Shown here: one piece after another, positions 9,175 through 17,709 of the stretch
Layout of the letters: every line of letters begins with the position of its first letter
Position numbering within the stretch: position 1 is the first letter of the stretch
DNA from: Thiotrichales bacterium
GTDB taxonomy: Bacteria; Pseudomonadota; Gammaproteobacteria; Thiomicrospirales; Thiomicrospiraceae
Direction of reading: 5' to 3'
Length of the DNA stretch: 64,000 nucleotides
NCBI GenBank assembly: GCA_016936535.1
Contig: JAFGXP010000023.1
Span: 1 to 64,000 of the forward strand
Made by a program: the position numbers and the translations under genes
Notes under the pieces: model-generated
What the model was told of the DNA's origin: nothing
The model's input: only the letters and a program-made list of their open reading frames with translations
Database searches by the model: none

Positions 9175-11148
9175 ATGCTGCTGTTTTTGACCCGTTTCGC
9201 TTTCTCTACCCCGCTCAGTGCTCTGCTACTATTTGGTGTGTCTTATAGTCCCATTCTGCAAGCATCATCGAAGCTGAGCGCTGAACAGCAAGCCTATTTG
9301 GATGCCTATGAAGCCATTAAACGAAATGATCGCGAAGCCATAGCCGGCTATAAACAGAAGCTCCAAAATTATGTGCTCTATCCCTATGTGCTTTATCACG
9401 ATTACCGCGTTAATCTTGAACAGACCCCGCCACAATTGCTGGAGCACTTTCTAAAACAACATGCCGACTTTTATCTTGCCGACACTTTACGCACGCAATG
9501 GCTCAGTCATTTGGCAGCGACTCAACAATGGCAACGCTTTCTAACGCATTATCAACCGCAAAAAAGTCAGTCTCTTCAGTGTCATTTTTTTCACATCACG
9601 CTCGAAAAAGGCAATGCAGCGGAAAAACAGAATGCACTTAAACAGGCACAACAGTTATGGCAAAACAATGCTTCGCTGCCCAAAGCCTGTGATCCACTTG
9701 AGAAGCAGTTGCGTGAACAAAACCACTTAACCACAGCCATGATTTGGCAGAGAATTGAACAGCTTCTCAAGAAAAAAGAATATGCCTCGGCTTTGACCGT
9801 TGGCAAGGGGTTGTCGGAAAAGGATCAAGCATCGCTTAAAACCTGGATTGCCATCATCAAAAATCCAAGTTTAGTCGCTGAGCCAATTACCGCTATGCCA
9901 AGCGCGCTTCGCAAGAAAGCGTTTCTCCAGGGTGTCACACAACTTGCCGCTCAGGACTCCATATTGGCTAAAAAGGCAATCGAACGATTTGCCAAATCTT
10001 ACGGCCTCAGTCTTGAACAGCAGCAACAAGTGGAACGTCGGATTGCTCTGCGCAGTGCTTATCGTTATGCAGAGGACGCCAAGAATTTGCTTCAAAACCT
10101 TAACCAAAATGGTGGCGCGACTGAAGAAACCTTGCGTTGGCAAGCTCAAATTGCACTGCGCGGTTCAAAATGGCGTGATTTGCTCGATACGATTGAACTG
10201 ATGCCAGCGGCGGAACAACAACAAAAACAATGGCGTTATTGGCAAGCCCGAGCCTTGGAAAAGCTTGGCGACAAAACCCAGGCAAAAACGCTTTATCGCG
10301 ATCTGGCCAAAAGTCGAAGCTATTATGGTTTCTTGGCCGCCGATCGAATTGACGAAGACTATCGCTTCAACCTTAAAAAAGCACCCACTTTCGATCGCCA
10401 GCAGTTGATTCAAAAATACCCTGCCTTACACCGCATCCAAGAACTGATCGCTGTGGATTGGTTAAAAACTGCGCAAGTGGAGTGGCATCATTTTTTGCCC
10501 ACCGCAAAAACGGAAGAGCTGACGCTGATTGCGGCACTGGCGAACCAGTGGCAACAATATCCCCATGCCATTCGCGGCCTGGCCTTAGCCAAGGAATGGG
10601 ATCATATCGAGCGCTTTCCCACACCGCATAAACAACCGGTCATGCAAAATGCGCAGAAAAATCAGATTGATGCCGCATGGATTTATGGAATTATTCGTCG
10701 TGAAAGCGCCTTTAATGCCGATATTCGTTCCTCGGTTGGCGCCGTTGGCTTGATGCAAATTATGCCTAAAACCGCGACCTATATTGGCAAAATCAGTGGC
10801 AACCGTAACACTTCCGTTCAAGCGCTGACCGAAGCGGAAAATAACATTGAATTGGGCAGTGCTTATATGCGTTATCTGGCGGATAAATACCAAGGCCATA
10901 AGGTGTTGGCCACGGCCGCTTATAATGCAGGACCGCATCGTGTAAAAGTCTGGACAGCAAACCTTCAACACCCCCTCGAAGCCGATCAATGGGTTGACTC
11001 CATTCCTTTTACCGAAACCCGCGATTACGTTAAAGCGGTAATGGAATACACCACCGTCTTTAACTCTCTTCTGCATGGCAAATACAATCGCCTACGCGAT
11101 ACCATGCCACCCATCGGCAACACCACACTTGCTCAAAACGATGAATAA
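9175..11148 (+). CDS. slt: Soluble lytic murein transglycosylase (Slt70 type)
   Basis: A 657-residue periplasmic lytic transglycosylase. After a signal sequence (hydrophobic core within residues 1-30) comes a long alpha-superhelical U/L domain (to about residue 490) and a C-terminal SLT domain. The catalytic glutamate is E510 in IIRRESAFN, followed by GAVGLMQIMP and AAYNAGPHRV. The size matches E. coli Slt70. The reading frame opens with a TTG at 9154; I prefer the ATG at 9175 because AAAGAG sits seven bases upstream and the signal peptide begins there. With MltD and the RlpA-like protein it gives three murein-cleaving enzymes in the window. Confidence 0.93.
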   Translation: MLLFLTRFAFSTPLSALLLFGVSYSPILQASSKLSAEQQAYLDAYEAIKRNDREAIAGYKQKLQNYVLYPYVLYHDYRVNLEQTPPQLLEHFLKQHADFYLADTLRTQWLSHLAATQQWQRFLTHYQPQKSQSLQCHFFHITLEKGNAAEKQNALKQAQQLWQNNASLPKACDPLEKQLREQNHLTTAMIWQRIEQLLKKKEYASALTVGKGLSEKDQASLKTWIAIIKNPSLVAEPITAMPSALRKKAFLQGVTQLAAQDSILAKKAIERFAKSYGLSLEQQQQVERRIALRSAYRYAEDAKNLLQNLNQNGGATEETLRWQAQIALRGSKWRDLLDTIELMPAAEQQQKQWRYWQARALEKLGDKTQAKTLYRDLAKSRSYYGFLAADRIDEDYRFNLKKAPTFDRQQLIQKYPALHRIQELIAVDWLKTAQVEWHHFLPTAKTEELTLIAALANQWQQYPHAIRGLALAKEWDHIERFPTPHKQPVMQNAQKNQIDAAWIYGIIRRESAFNADIRSSVGAVGLMQIMPKTATYIGKISGNRNTSVQALTEAENNIELGSAYMRYLADKYQGHKVLATAAYNAGPHRVKVWTANLQHPLEADQWVDSIPFTETRDYVKAVMEYTTVFNSLLHGKYNRLRDTMPPIGNTTLAQNDE

Positions 11149-11157
11149 AATCGGGAC

Positions 11158-11187
11158 AAAAAAAAGCCAAGGGGTTTAGCCTTGGCT
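11158..11187 (-). terminator. Rho-independent terminator for cysS (leftward)
   Basis: Stem AGCCAAGG / CCTTGGCT (11165-11172 with 11180-11187). On the minus strand it is followed by eight T residues, so it serves leftward transcription from cysS; there is no T-run on the plus side. Confidence 0.75.
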
Positions 11188-11351
11188 CTAAATAACTTAT
11201 CTCACTAGAAATAATCAGAGGAGGATACTCATGAAGAAACATGAATGCGCTTAGTATATTAGCAAGCGCTTATCCTGTCAACCATTAATAAAAATTAAAA
11301 CCCAATCAATTTAATTTATTAAAAATTTCATTCATTAAATAAGGGTTGTTC

Positions 11352-12719
11352 TCAAACTTTTCTCCAGTTCGTGCCAGCCGCACTGTCCAATAACTCAATT
11401 CCTTGTGCTTTTAGCAGATCGCGAATCTCATCCGAACGCGCAAAGTTTTTCGCGGCACGCGCCTGCTTGCGCTCTTCAATCAAGGCTTCAATCTGCGCAT
11501 CGTCCAAATCCGAGGCCGAAGGCTGCGATTTAAAGAACTGCTCGGCCGGCTCCATCAGCAAACCAATCTGATTCGCCAACTTCAACAACAGTCCTGCCAG
11601 CGCCGGATCCTGCTGTTTATTTACGGCTTTCGCCAACTCAAACAATACCGCCATCGCTTTGGGGGTATTGAAGTCGTCATTCATCACGTCCATAAACTCT
11701 TTTTCAAAATCGGTGTTCTGTGCAGCCACCCCGATTTCCACGCCTTGCAACGCCGAATACAGGCGTGCAACACTGGTTTTGGCGTTATCCAGATTCTCTT
11801 CGGAATAATTCACCGGTGAACGGTAGTGGCTCGCCAGCAGAAAATAACGGATAACTTCCGGATGGTAAAGCTTCAAGACTTCGCGAATGGTAAAGAAATT
11901 ATTCAGCGATTTGGACATCTTTTCGTTGTCAATGCGCACAAAGCCACAATGCATCCAGGTGTTCACATAATGCTCACCGGTGGCGCACTCCGACTGGGCG
12001 ATTTCGTTTTCGTGATGCGGGAACGACAAATCCATGCCGCCACCGTGAATATCGAAATGGTTGCCCAAACATTTGGTGGACATGGCCGAACACTCGATAT
12101 GCCAACCTGGACGGCCGCCGCCCCAGCTGGAATCCCACGAAGGTTCGTTGGCTTTTGAGGCCTTCCACAAGACAAAATCCAGCGGATCCTGTTTGATCTC
12201 ATTAACCTCGACACGCGCACCCGACTCCAGTTCGTCCAGATGCTTGCCCGACAAACGACCGTATTCCTTGAACGCCTTGACCTTAAAATAAACATCGCCG
12301 TTGCTCGCCGCATAGGCAAAACCTTTGTCAATCAAGGTCTGAATCATGTGCTGAATTTCATGGATATGCTCGGTGGCTTTTGGCTCCATATCGGGGCGCA
12401 GCACGTTCATGGCCATTTCATCAGTGTGCATCTCGGTAATCATGCGCGTGGTCAGCGACTGAATCGACTCGCCGTTTTCCAAGGCGCGCTTGATGATTTT
12501 GTCGTCAATGTCGGTGATATTGCGCACATAGGTCACGTCATAACCCAAAGCACGCAGATGGCGCACGACCGTATCAAACACCACCATGACCCGTGCATGA
12601 CCGATATGACACAAATCATATACCGTCACACCACACACATAGAGACCGACCTTGCCGGGATGAATGGGCGTAAAAACTGCCTTTTGGCGGGTTTCGGTAT
12701 TAAAAATCTGTAAGCTCAT
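11352..12719 (-). CDS. cysS: Cysteinyl-tRNA synthetase
   Basis: A 455-residue class Ia aminoacyl-tRNA synthetase that charges tRNA-Cys. The HIGH motif is CHIGHARV, the KMSKS motif is EKMSKSLNN. Zinc ligands are visible as C28 (YVCGVTVYD), the Cys of HIECSAMS, and the His and Glu of [12 protein letters not shown]. The C-terminal DALR-type helical region and anticodon-binding tail are complete. AGGAGC precedes the ATG. It is divergent from ppiA-ppiB-lpxH; in E. coli cysS is likewise divergent from ppiB-lpxH. Confidence 0.97.
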   Translation of the reverse strand: MSLQIFNTETRQKAVFTPIHPGKVGLYVCGVTVYDLCHIGHARVMVVFDTVVRHLRALGYDVTYVRNITDIDDKIIKRALENGESIQSLTTRMITEMHTDEMAMNVLRPDMEPKATEHIHEIQHMIQTLIDKGFAYAASNGDVYFKVKAFKEYGRLSGKHLDELESGARVEVNEIKQDPLDFVLWKASKANEPSWDSSWGGGRPGWHIECSAMSTKCLGNHFDIHGGGMDLSFPHHENEIAQSECATGEHYVNTWMHCGFVRIDNEKMSKSLNNFFTIREVLKLYHPEVIRYFLLASHYRSPVNYSEENLDNAKTSVARLYSALQGVEIGVAAQNTDFEKEFMDVMNDDFNTPKAMAVLFELAKAVNKQQDPALAGLLLKLANQIGLLMEPAEQFFKSQPSASDLDDAQIEALIEERKQARAAKNFARSDEIRDLLKAQGIELLDSAAGTNWRKV

Positions 12720-12935
12720 TGAAGCTCCTATCTGTCTTGCAAGGGGTTAATAAAAAAAGGGTTCAAATCTTTAGACACTTTTTTGTCAAGTTGCCGTCAG
12801 CTTATGGATTCCCATTTGTTGGCAGACTGGAGGCAGAAAAATTCTCTGCCGCGAAAATCCGGTTTAAACCGCGCCACGGCTGGTGTTAGAATGCGCCTAT
12901 TGTATATTACGGTTAATTTTTTGTTGGAGTGAATC

Positions 12936-13520
12936 ATGTCAAAACGTCTGTTTTTAACCTTGAAAAGCGCAGTGCTTGGCCTACTGCTTAGCCTGAGCTT
13001 GCCGGCATTTGCGGAAAATCCACAAGTGTTAATTGAAACCAATAAAGGCAACATTCTGGTTGAACTTTACCCTGAAAAAGCCCCAAAAACGGTTGCCAAC
13101 TTTTTAAGCTATGTCAATGAAGGCTTTTATGACGGCACTGTTTTTCACCGCGTCATTAAAGACTTTATGATTCAAGGCGGCGGTTTTGATGCGCAATTAA
13201 ACCGTAAACCGACACAAGCAACCATTCAAAACGAAGCGGATAACGGCTTACGAAATCGAATTGGAACCTTGGCCATGGCGAGAACCAATGATCCAAACTC
13301 GGCCAGTTCGCAATTCTTCATCAACACCAATCAAAACAGTTTTTTAGACTTCCGGGAAAAATCTTCTTCCCAAGCTTGGGGTTACGCGGTATTTGGTCGT
13401 GTGATTAATGGAATGCGCGTGGTCAATGAAATCAGCCAAGTACGTACCGGCTTTAAAAATGGCATGGGCGATGTTCCCGTGGATACCGTCCAAATCACCA
13501 AAGCGCGTCAAGTTAAATAA
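12936..13520 (+). CDS. ppiA: Periplasmic cyclophilin-type peptidyl-prolyl isomerase
   Basis: A 194-residue cyclophilin with an N-terminal signal peptide (LLLSLSLPAFA, cleavage after about residue 26), so it acts in the periplasm. The core shows FHRVIKDFMIQGGGF, ASSQFFINT, the WGYAVFGRV segment and a closing VDTVQITKA strand. It is followed 29 bases later by the cytoplasmic cyclophilin gene, so the pair looks like a local duplication with different destinations. Confidence 0.92.
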   Translation: MSKRLFLTLKSAVLGLLLSLSLPAFAENPQVLIETNKGNILVELYPEKAPKTVANFLSYVNEGFYDGTVFHRVIKDFMIQGGGFDAQLNRKPTQATIQNEADNGLRNRIGTLAMARTNDPNSASSQFFINTNQNSFLDFREKSSSQAWGYAVFGRVINGMRVVNEISQVRTGFKNGMGDVPVDTVQITKARQVK

Positions 13521-13549
13521 ATTCTTGTTTAAACAAAAGGTTAGTAAAA

Positions 13550-14053
13550 ATGTCAAAAGTTAAAATTAGCACGACCCTAGGAGACATTATCGTAGAGCTG
13601 AACGATGAAAAAGCACCGATGGGCAGTGAAAACTTTATTCATTACGTCATGGAAGACTTCTACAAGGGCACGCTTTTTCACCGCGTAATTCCAAACTTCA
13701 TGATTCAGGGCGGTGGCCTTTTGCCGGGAATGCAAGACAAGCCTTCTGGTGAGCCCATTGAAAACGAAGCGGATAATGGCTTAAAAAACGTCCGCGGCAG
13801 CTTAGCTTATGCCCGCACGCGCGACCCTCACTCTGCAACCACTCAATTTTTTATCAACCTGAAAGACAACGACTTTTTGGACCACACCGGCAAAAACATG
13901 AACGGCTGGGGCTATGCCGTTTTTGGTCAAGTCATTGAAGGGATGGACATTGTGGATGCAATCGCGCAAGTGAAAACCATCAATCGCAGTGGTCATCAAG
14001 ATGTGCCTCTCGAAGACATCTTAATCACTCAAACAACGCTAATTGAAGCCTAA
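13550..14053 (+). CDS. ppiB: Cytoplasmic cyclophilin-type peptidyl-prolyl isomerase
   Basis: A 167-residue cyclophilin without a signal peptide. Active-site segments are FHRVIPNFMIQGGG (catalytic Arg), ATTQFFINL and WGYAVFGQV. It resembles E. coli PpiB in length and in its place beside lpxH. The gene starts 29 bases after ppiA and ends 33 bases before lpxH, suggesting a ppiA-ppiB-lpxH operon. Confidence 0.95.
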   Translation: MSKVKISTTLGDIIVELNDEKAPMGSENFIHYVMEDFYKGTLFHRVIPNFMIQGGGLLPGMQDKPSGEPIENEADNGLKNVRGSLAYARTRDPHSATTQFFINLKDNDFLDHTGKNMNGWGYAVFGQVIEGMDIVDAIAQVKTINRSGHQDVPLEDILITQTTLIEA

Positions 14054-14086
14054 GTCCCTCGTGTACATCCTTGTCTCGCAACCAAG

Positions 14087-14851
14087 ATGTGCACCGCTTT
14101 AATGATGAAACCGACCCCTTTTCCACACAGCCTGGTTGTTGCCGATATCCATCTTCAACCCCAGGCTCCCTTGCATCCAATCAACCAAACCTTTAAGCGC
14201 TTTTTAACGGAACGGGCTGCCCAGGCCGAAAAACTGTTCATTTTGGGCGATCTGTTCGATGCGTGGCTAGGCGACGATCTGAGTTTAGCCGATTTTTACG
14301 AAGAGATTGAGGCTTTACGTCAATTAAAAACACAGGGCGTCAAGGTGTTCATTCAATATGGAAATCGAGATTTTCTGATGCGCGATGCCTTTTGGCAGGC
14401 GACTGGGGCGATAGCATTAAGAGATGAATCAGCGCTGACGCTCTATCATCAACCGATTTTAATGCTGCACGGTGATCAATTGTGTACCGAGGATAAAGCC
14501 TATCAACGTTTACGTTTTTGGATTCGCCAACCTTGGGTGCAGTGGCTATTTTTACGACTTTCTGCAGCAAAAAGACGTAAAATCGGAACGAAAATGCGTC
14601 ATCAATCCCATTATGCGTCTAGCTTAAAAAATCCACAGAGTATGGATGTCAGTCAACCGGGACTGGCCTATTATTTTGCGCGTTTTCCCAAGCAGCGCAT
14701 TTTGATTCACGGTCACACTCATCTTCCTGCAGATCACCTTCATTACTGGCATGACCAGCCAATTCAGCGCTATGTACTAAGCGACTGGCGGCCAGAAGGC
14801 GACTATCTTTGCATCAGCAATACCGGAATTCAACGCCACGCCTTCTCCTAG
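14087..14851 (+). CDS. lpxH: UDP-2,3-diacylglucosamine diphosphatase
   Basis: A 254-residue calcineurin-like phosphoesterase of lipid A biosynthesis; it hydrolyses UDP-2,3-diacylglucosamine to lipid X and UMP at the membrane surface. Metal-binding motifs appear in order: ADIHL (D20, H22), LGDLFDAW, YGNRDFLM, MLHGDQLC and HGHTHLP. The insertion with a basic cap (RLSAAKRRKIGTKMR) is typical of LpxH. The first ATG at 14087 has no clear Shine-Dalgarno; ATGs at 14102 and 14105 are alternatives. Confidence 0.93.
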   Translation: MCTALMMKPTPFPHSLVVADIHLQPQAPLHPINQTFKRFLTERAAQAEKLFILGDLFDAWLGDDLSLADFYEEIEALRQLKTQGVKVFIQYGNRDFLMRDAFWQATGAIALRDESALTLYHQPILMLHGDQLCTEDKAYQRLRFWIRQPWVQWLFLRLSAAKRRKIGTKMRHQSHYASSLKNPQSMDVSQPGLAYYFARFPKQRILIHGHTHLPADHLHYWHDQPIQRYVLSDWRPEGDYLCISNTGIQRHAFS

Positions 14852-14883
14852 GCCTTAAGTACTTTCTAATATTGCTTTATAGA

Positions 14884-14907
14884 ATTGTTTAAAACATTGT
14901 TTAAAAC
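14884..14907. repeat. Tandem 12-bp direct repeat over the symporter stop codon
   Basis: ATTGTTTAAAAC occurs twice head to tail; the symporter stop codon (14901-14903 on the minus strand) lies in the second copy. Confidence 0.9.
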
Positions 14908-16163
14908 GTTTTACTCACTAAGACGTGTTTTTCCCCTTCTGAACGAGCAATGACCACCGCGCCGACCGAATCGCTAAACACATTCACCGTGGTGCGCATC
15001 ATATCCAATAATCGGTCAACCACTAACAAAATCCCAATCGCTTCGGCTGGCAAACCAACCGCCACTAAAATAATCGAAATCGCGACTAAGCTCGCAGAGG
15101 GAATACCGGCCACGCCAATCGAGGTCGTCAAGGCGATCAGTACGATTAGCAGCTGTGTACTCCAATCTAAAGGTACACCAAACAATTGCGCAATAAACAC
15201 TGCGGCCACACATTCATAAAGCGCCGTTCCGTCCATATTTACGGTTGCGCCCAAAGGCAACACAAAACTGCTGATCCGATTCGACACGCCCGCTCGCTGT
15301 TCAAGGCTGCTTAAGGTGACCGGCAAGGTAGCGGAGGAAGAGCTGGTCGAAAAAGCCGTGATAAGAGCCGGAAACATCACTTGATAATGCAACCAAGGGT
15401 TACGCACGCCACCGACAAATCGCAAAATCAAGGGCATCACCACCAAGAAATGCACCAATAAAGCAAAGGTAACGGTTATAAAAAACCAAGCTAGTTGATT
15501 GAATTGCGCTAAACCGTTTTGCGCAATCGACTCAGCCACCAGACCAAACACGCCCAAGGGGGCAAAGCGCATAATTAGGCCCGTAATCCGCATCATGACC
15601 TCAAAGACCCCTTGCCAAAAATGGTGCAATGCCTGCCCAGCCGGCCCCTCTATTTTGGTCATGAAGTAACCAAACAACAGACTGAAAAAAATCAAACCGA
15701 GCATTTGACCTTCAGCCGCTGCCTCAATCACATTGGTGGGAATCATCCGCAAAAACACCTCAACCACATCGCCGGTCGATTTGCCCTCTATCGCGGCAGT
15801 GACTTGGCTTGGGGTGCTAAATTCTGGTGCAGCTTGCTCACTGACACCGGGCTGGATTAAATTCACCATCGTCAGACCAATCAAAACGGCAATCAGACTG
15901 GTAGTGACATAATAGGCCAAGGTTTTCCCGCCAAGACGGCCAAAACCGCCTTGGGTTCCAATGGTTGCAATACCATTAATAATGGCCGCAACCACCAAAG
16001 GCACAACTACCATCATCAATCCATTGAGAAAAAGCGTGCCGATAAAATCATAGATTGCGAGCCAAGTAATGCCCAACACTTGGCGCTCAACGCCGGACCA
16101 AAAGCCCATCGCCACAGCCAACGCCAAAGCGATCAAGATTTGCCAATGTAATGCCATGCGCAT
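14901..16163 (-). CDS. Dicarboxylate/amino acid:cation symporter (DAACS family)
   Basis: A 420-residue inner-membrane secondary transporter of the GltP/DctA/glutamate-transporter fold. The first re-entrant hairpin serine motif (FSTSSSSATLP), the NMDGT motif (LGATVNMDGTALY) and the second hairpin (TSIGVAGIPSAS) are all present. A periplasmic stretch with EGKSTGD follows TM3-4. Substrate, dicarboxylate or acidic amino acid, cannot be settled from sequence alone. Start: ATG at 16163 with AAGGAGT upstream; a TTG codon precedes it. The stop codon lies inside a 12-bp tandem repeat. Confidence 0.88.
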   Translation of the reverse strand: MRMALHWQILIALALAVAMGFWSGVERQVLGITWLAIYDFIGTLFLNGLMMVVVPLVVAAIINGIATIGTQGGFGRLGGKTLAYYVTTSLIAVLIGLTMVNLIQPGVSEQAAPEFSTPSQVTAAIEGKSTGDVVEVFLRMIPTNVIEAAAEGQMLGLIFFSLLFGYFMTKIEGPAGQALHHFWQGVFEVMMRITGLIMRFAPLGVFGLVAESIAQNGLAQFNQLAWFFITVTFALLVHFLVVMPLILRFVGGVRNPWLHYQVMFPALITAFSTSSSSATLPVTLSSLEQRAGVSNRISSFVLPLGATVNMDGTALYECVAAVFIAQLFGVPLDWSTQLLIVLIALTTSIGVAGIPSASLVAISIILVAVGLPAEAIGILLVVDRLLDMMRTTVNVFSDSVGAVVIARSEGEKHVLVSKTF

Positions 16164-16212
16164 CAACGACTCCTTGATGTGATAGAAGGAAAAAAAGCGT
16201 GTGCCTAAAATG

Positions 16213-16240
16213 CAAAAAGCGCCCAGTGAGCGCTTTTCAC
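16213..16240 (-). terminator. Rho-independent terminator after the rhodanese gene
   Basis: Perfect 8-bp stem AAAAGCGC / GCGCTTTT (16215-16222 with 16230-16237) with a five-T tail on the minus strand, 20 bases past the rhodanese stop codon. It lies just upstream of the symporter start. Confidence 0.75.
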
Positions 16241-16261
16241 AACAAAACCATCCGAGGGTGG

Positions 16262-16555
16262 TTAGAGGTCAGGGCACTGATGCCAAGCCATATAAGGACC
16301 GAGGTTGTAAACTTCGGCAAAGCCCATAGATACTAACATCTGCTTTGCCATTTGTGAACGTTGGCCTGAACGACAAAAAACCACCACTGGACGAGAAGAA
16401 TCAAGTTGAGCCGCTAGGCGATCCAACTCTTGCAAGGGAAGGTTAATTGCCTGTTGGATTTTACTGGACTCATATTCCTCAGGGGTACGGACATCCACCA
16501 ACTGGGCGTTGTTGTTTTTCACCAATTTTTTCGCATCTTCACAAGCGATAAACAT
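16262..16555 (-). CDS. Single-domain rhodanese-like sulfurtransferase
   Basis: A 97-residue rhodanese domain (GlpE/PspE class). The active-site loop is VVFCRSGQRS, with the catalytic Cys that would carry a persulfide; the start motif LVDVRTPEEY is also clear. The open frame extends upstream to 16624, but the ATG at 16555 has a strong Shine-Dalgarno (GGAGAG) and the extension has no domain sense. Its physiological sulfur acceptor is unknown. It may act with the persulfide dioxygenase, though they are 13 kb apart. Confidence 0.88.
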   Translation of the reverse strand: MFIACEDAKKLVKNNNAQLVDVRTPEEYESSKIQQAINLPLQELDRLAAQLDSSRPVVVFCRSGQRSQMAKQMLVSMGFAEVYNLGPYMAWHQCPDL

Positions 16556-16678
16556 AGCTCTCTCCAAAATAAGAATGGTTTTTATATTAGCGGTTAATGA
16601 TACAGAATTCTTCGTTAAGCGCAATCACTGCCAACGATTTTATAAACAAAACTTATCGTTTAGCCCTAAAAACTGTCA

Positions 16679-17182
16679 CTAGCAAGCAAAACTGAAGACC
16701 AGCCATAACAACGCCACCGCAAAAAATGCAGCCAGTACATCATCCGCCATAATCCCAAAACCGCCTTTTAGATGTTGATCTAACCAGCGAATTGGCCAAG
16801 GTTTAACAATGTCAAACAAACGAAATGTTACAAACGCGCCCAGCCACCAAGGCCAAGTTTGTTGCGGCAAGAGTATCAGAACAATCCAAATTCCGATGAA
16901 CTCATCCCACACAATTGAGCCATGATCATGCACCCCAATCGCCTCAGCAGAACGCTGGCAAATCCAACTGCCGGCAATCAGCCCCAATCCCAAAAGCAGC
17001 CAAGCCAAACTCTCGGACCAAAGTAGTATCGGCAGAAACACCAATAACCCAATCAAGGTGCCCCAGGTTCCTGGTGCTGGGCTAAGTAAACCTGAGCCGA
17101 AACCAAATCCAAGCAATTGTACCGGATCTCGAAGAAGTTGCTTCATAGGGGGCGCAGCCACCTTATTTTTTTGTGTTTTCAT
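16679..17182 (-). CDS. pgpA: Phosphatidylglycerophosphatase A
   Basis: A 167-residue integral membrane phosphatase that converts phosphatidylglycerophosphate to phosphatidylglycerol. Family motifs are GSGLLSPAPGTWGT, HDHGSIVWDEFIG and RLFDIVKPWPIRWLD, ending with GFGIMADDVLAA. About four membrane segments are seen. The gene overlaps the end of the upstream rlpA-like gene by 20 bases, so translation is probably coupled. With psd at 19.1 kb it supplies the two main phospholipid head-group steps. Confidence 0.94.
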   Translation of the reverse strand: MKTQKNKVAAPPMKQLLRDPVQLLGFGFGSGLLSPAPGTWGTLIGLLVFLPILLWSESLAWLLLGLGLIAGSWICQRSAEAIGVHDHGSIVWDEFIGIWIVLILLPQQTWPWWLGAFVTFRLFDIVKPWPIRWLDQHLKGGFGIMADDVLAAFFAVALLWLVFSFAC

Positions 17183-17621
17183 GAGAGTCCTTTTTTACAT
17201 CGACACTGGGTGACGCCGTCAAGACTTCAATCTTAACCCGAACAACCCCCTCGCTCAGTTGCGCAAGCGATCGAAATGCAGCCTGAGAAAGATCAATCAC
17301 CCGCCCTTTGACAAACGGACCTCGATCATTGACCACCACTACCACGCTTTTACCATTTTTTAAATGCGTCACTTTTAACCTTGTGCCAAATGGCAAACTA
17401 CGATGAGCCGCCGTTTTAAGCTGCGGATGGTAGAGGGCTCCACTTGCGGTTCGGGTACGCTTCATGGAACTGGCATAAAAAGACGCTTTTCCCACCTCGT
17501 TAAAAGACGTCATGGGTTTCGTGCTTGCAAACACCGTTGCGCTACTGAATAACAGCGTCACCCACATCAGACAAAATGGACAAAACCACCATCTTGTTTT
17601 TGAAATGCTGTGTACACGCAA
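17163..17621 (-). CDS. RlpA-like septal ring protein (double-psi beta-barrel), no SPOR domain
   Basis: A protein of about 152 residues with a signal peptide (hydrophobic core to about residue 32) and one RlpA-type double-psi beta-barrel: GKASFYA, TASGALYHP, LPFGTRLKVTHLKNGKS and NDRGPFVKGRVIDLS. There is no lipobox and no C-terminal SPOR domain, so it is shorter than E. coli RlpA. Some RlpA proteins are lytic transglycosylases for naked glycan strands; activity here is inferred. The frame has no early ATG. A TTG at 17621 with GAGGGG seven bases upstream is the best start, but this is uncertain. Confidence 0.8.
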   Translation of the reverse strand: MRVHSISKTRWWFCPFCLMWVTLLFSSATVFASTKPMTSFNEVGKASFYASSMKRTRTASGALYHPQLKTAAHRSLPFGTRLKVTHLKNGKSVVVVVNDRGPFVKGRVIDLSQAAFRSLAQLSEGVVRVKIEVLTASPSVDVKKDSHENTKK

Positions 17622-17638
17622 TGCTCATCCCCTCAATG

Positions 17639-17678
17639 TAAAAAAGGCACTCAAGAGCTGCTCTTGGTGCCTTTTACT
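17639..17678 (-). terminator. Rho-independent terminator after argG
   Basis: A long hairpin (AAAAGGCAC and CAAGAGC arms with one bulged T) is followed on the minus strand by six T residues, 32 bases beyond the argG stop. It separates argG from the rlpA-like gene. Confidence 0.85.
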
Positions 17679-17709
17679 ACCCTAAAAATCCAGCGTTACT
17701 TTTGTGGCA

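Noticed and set aside
17584..17628. An ATG at 17628 as the start of the rlpA-like gene
   Set aside because: It is in a different frame from the barrel domain; only the TTG at 17621 fits.
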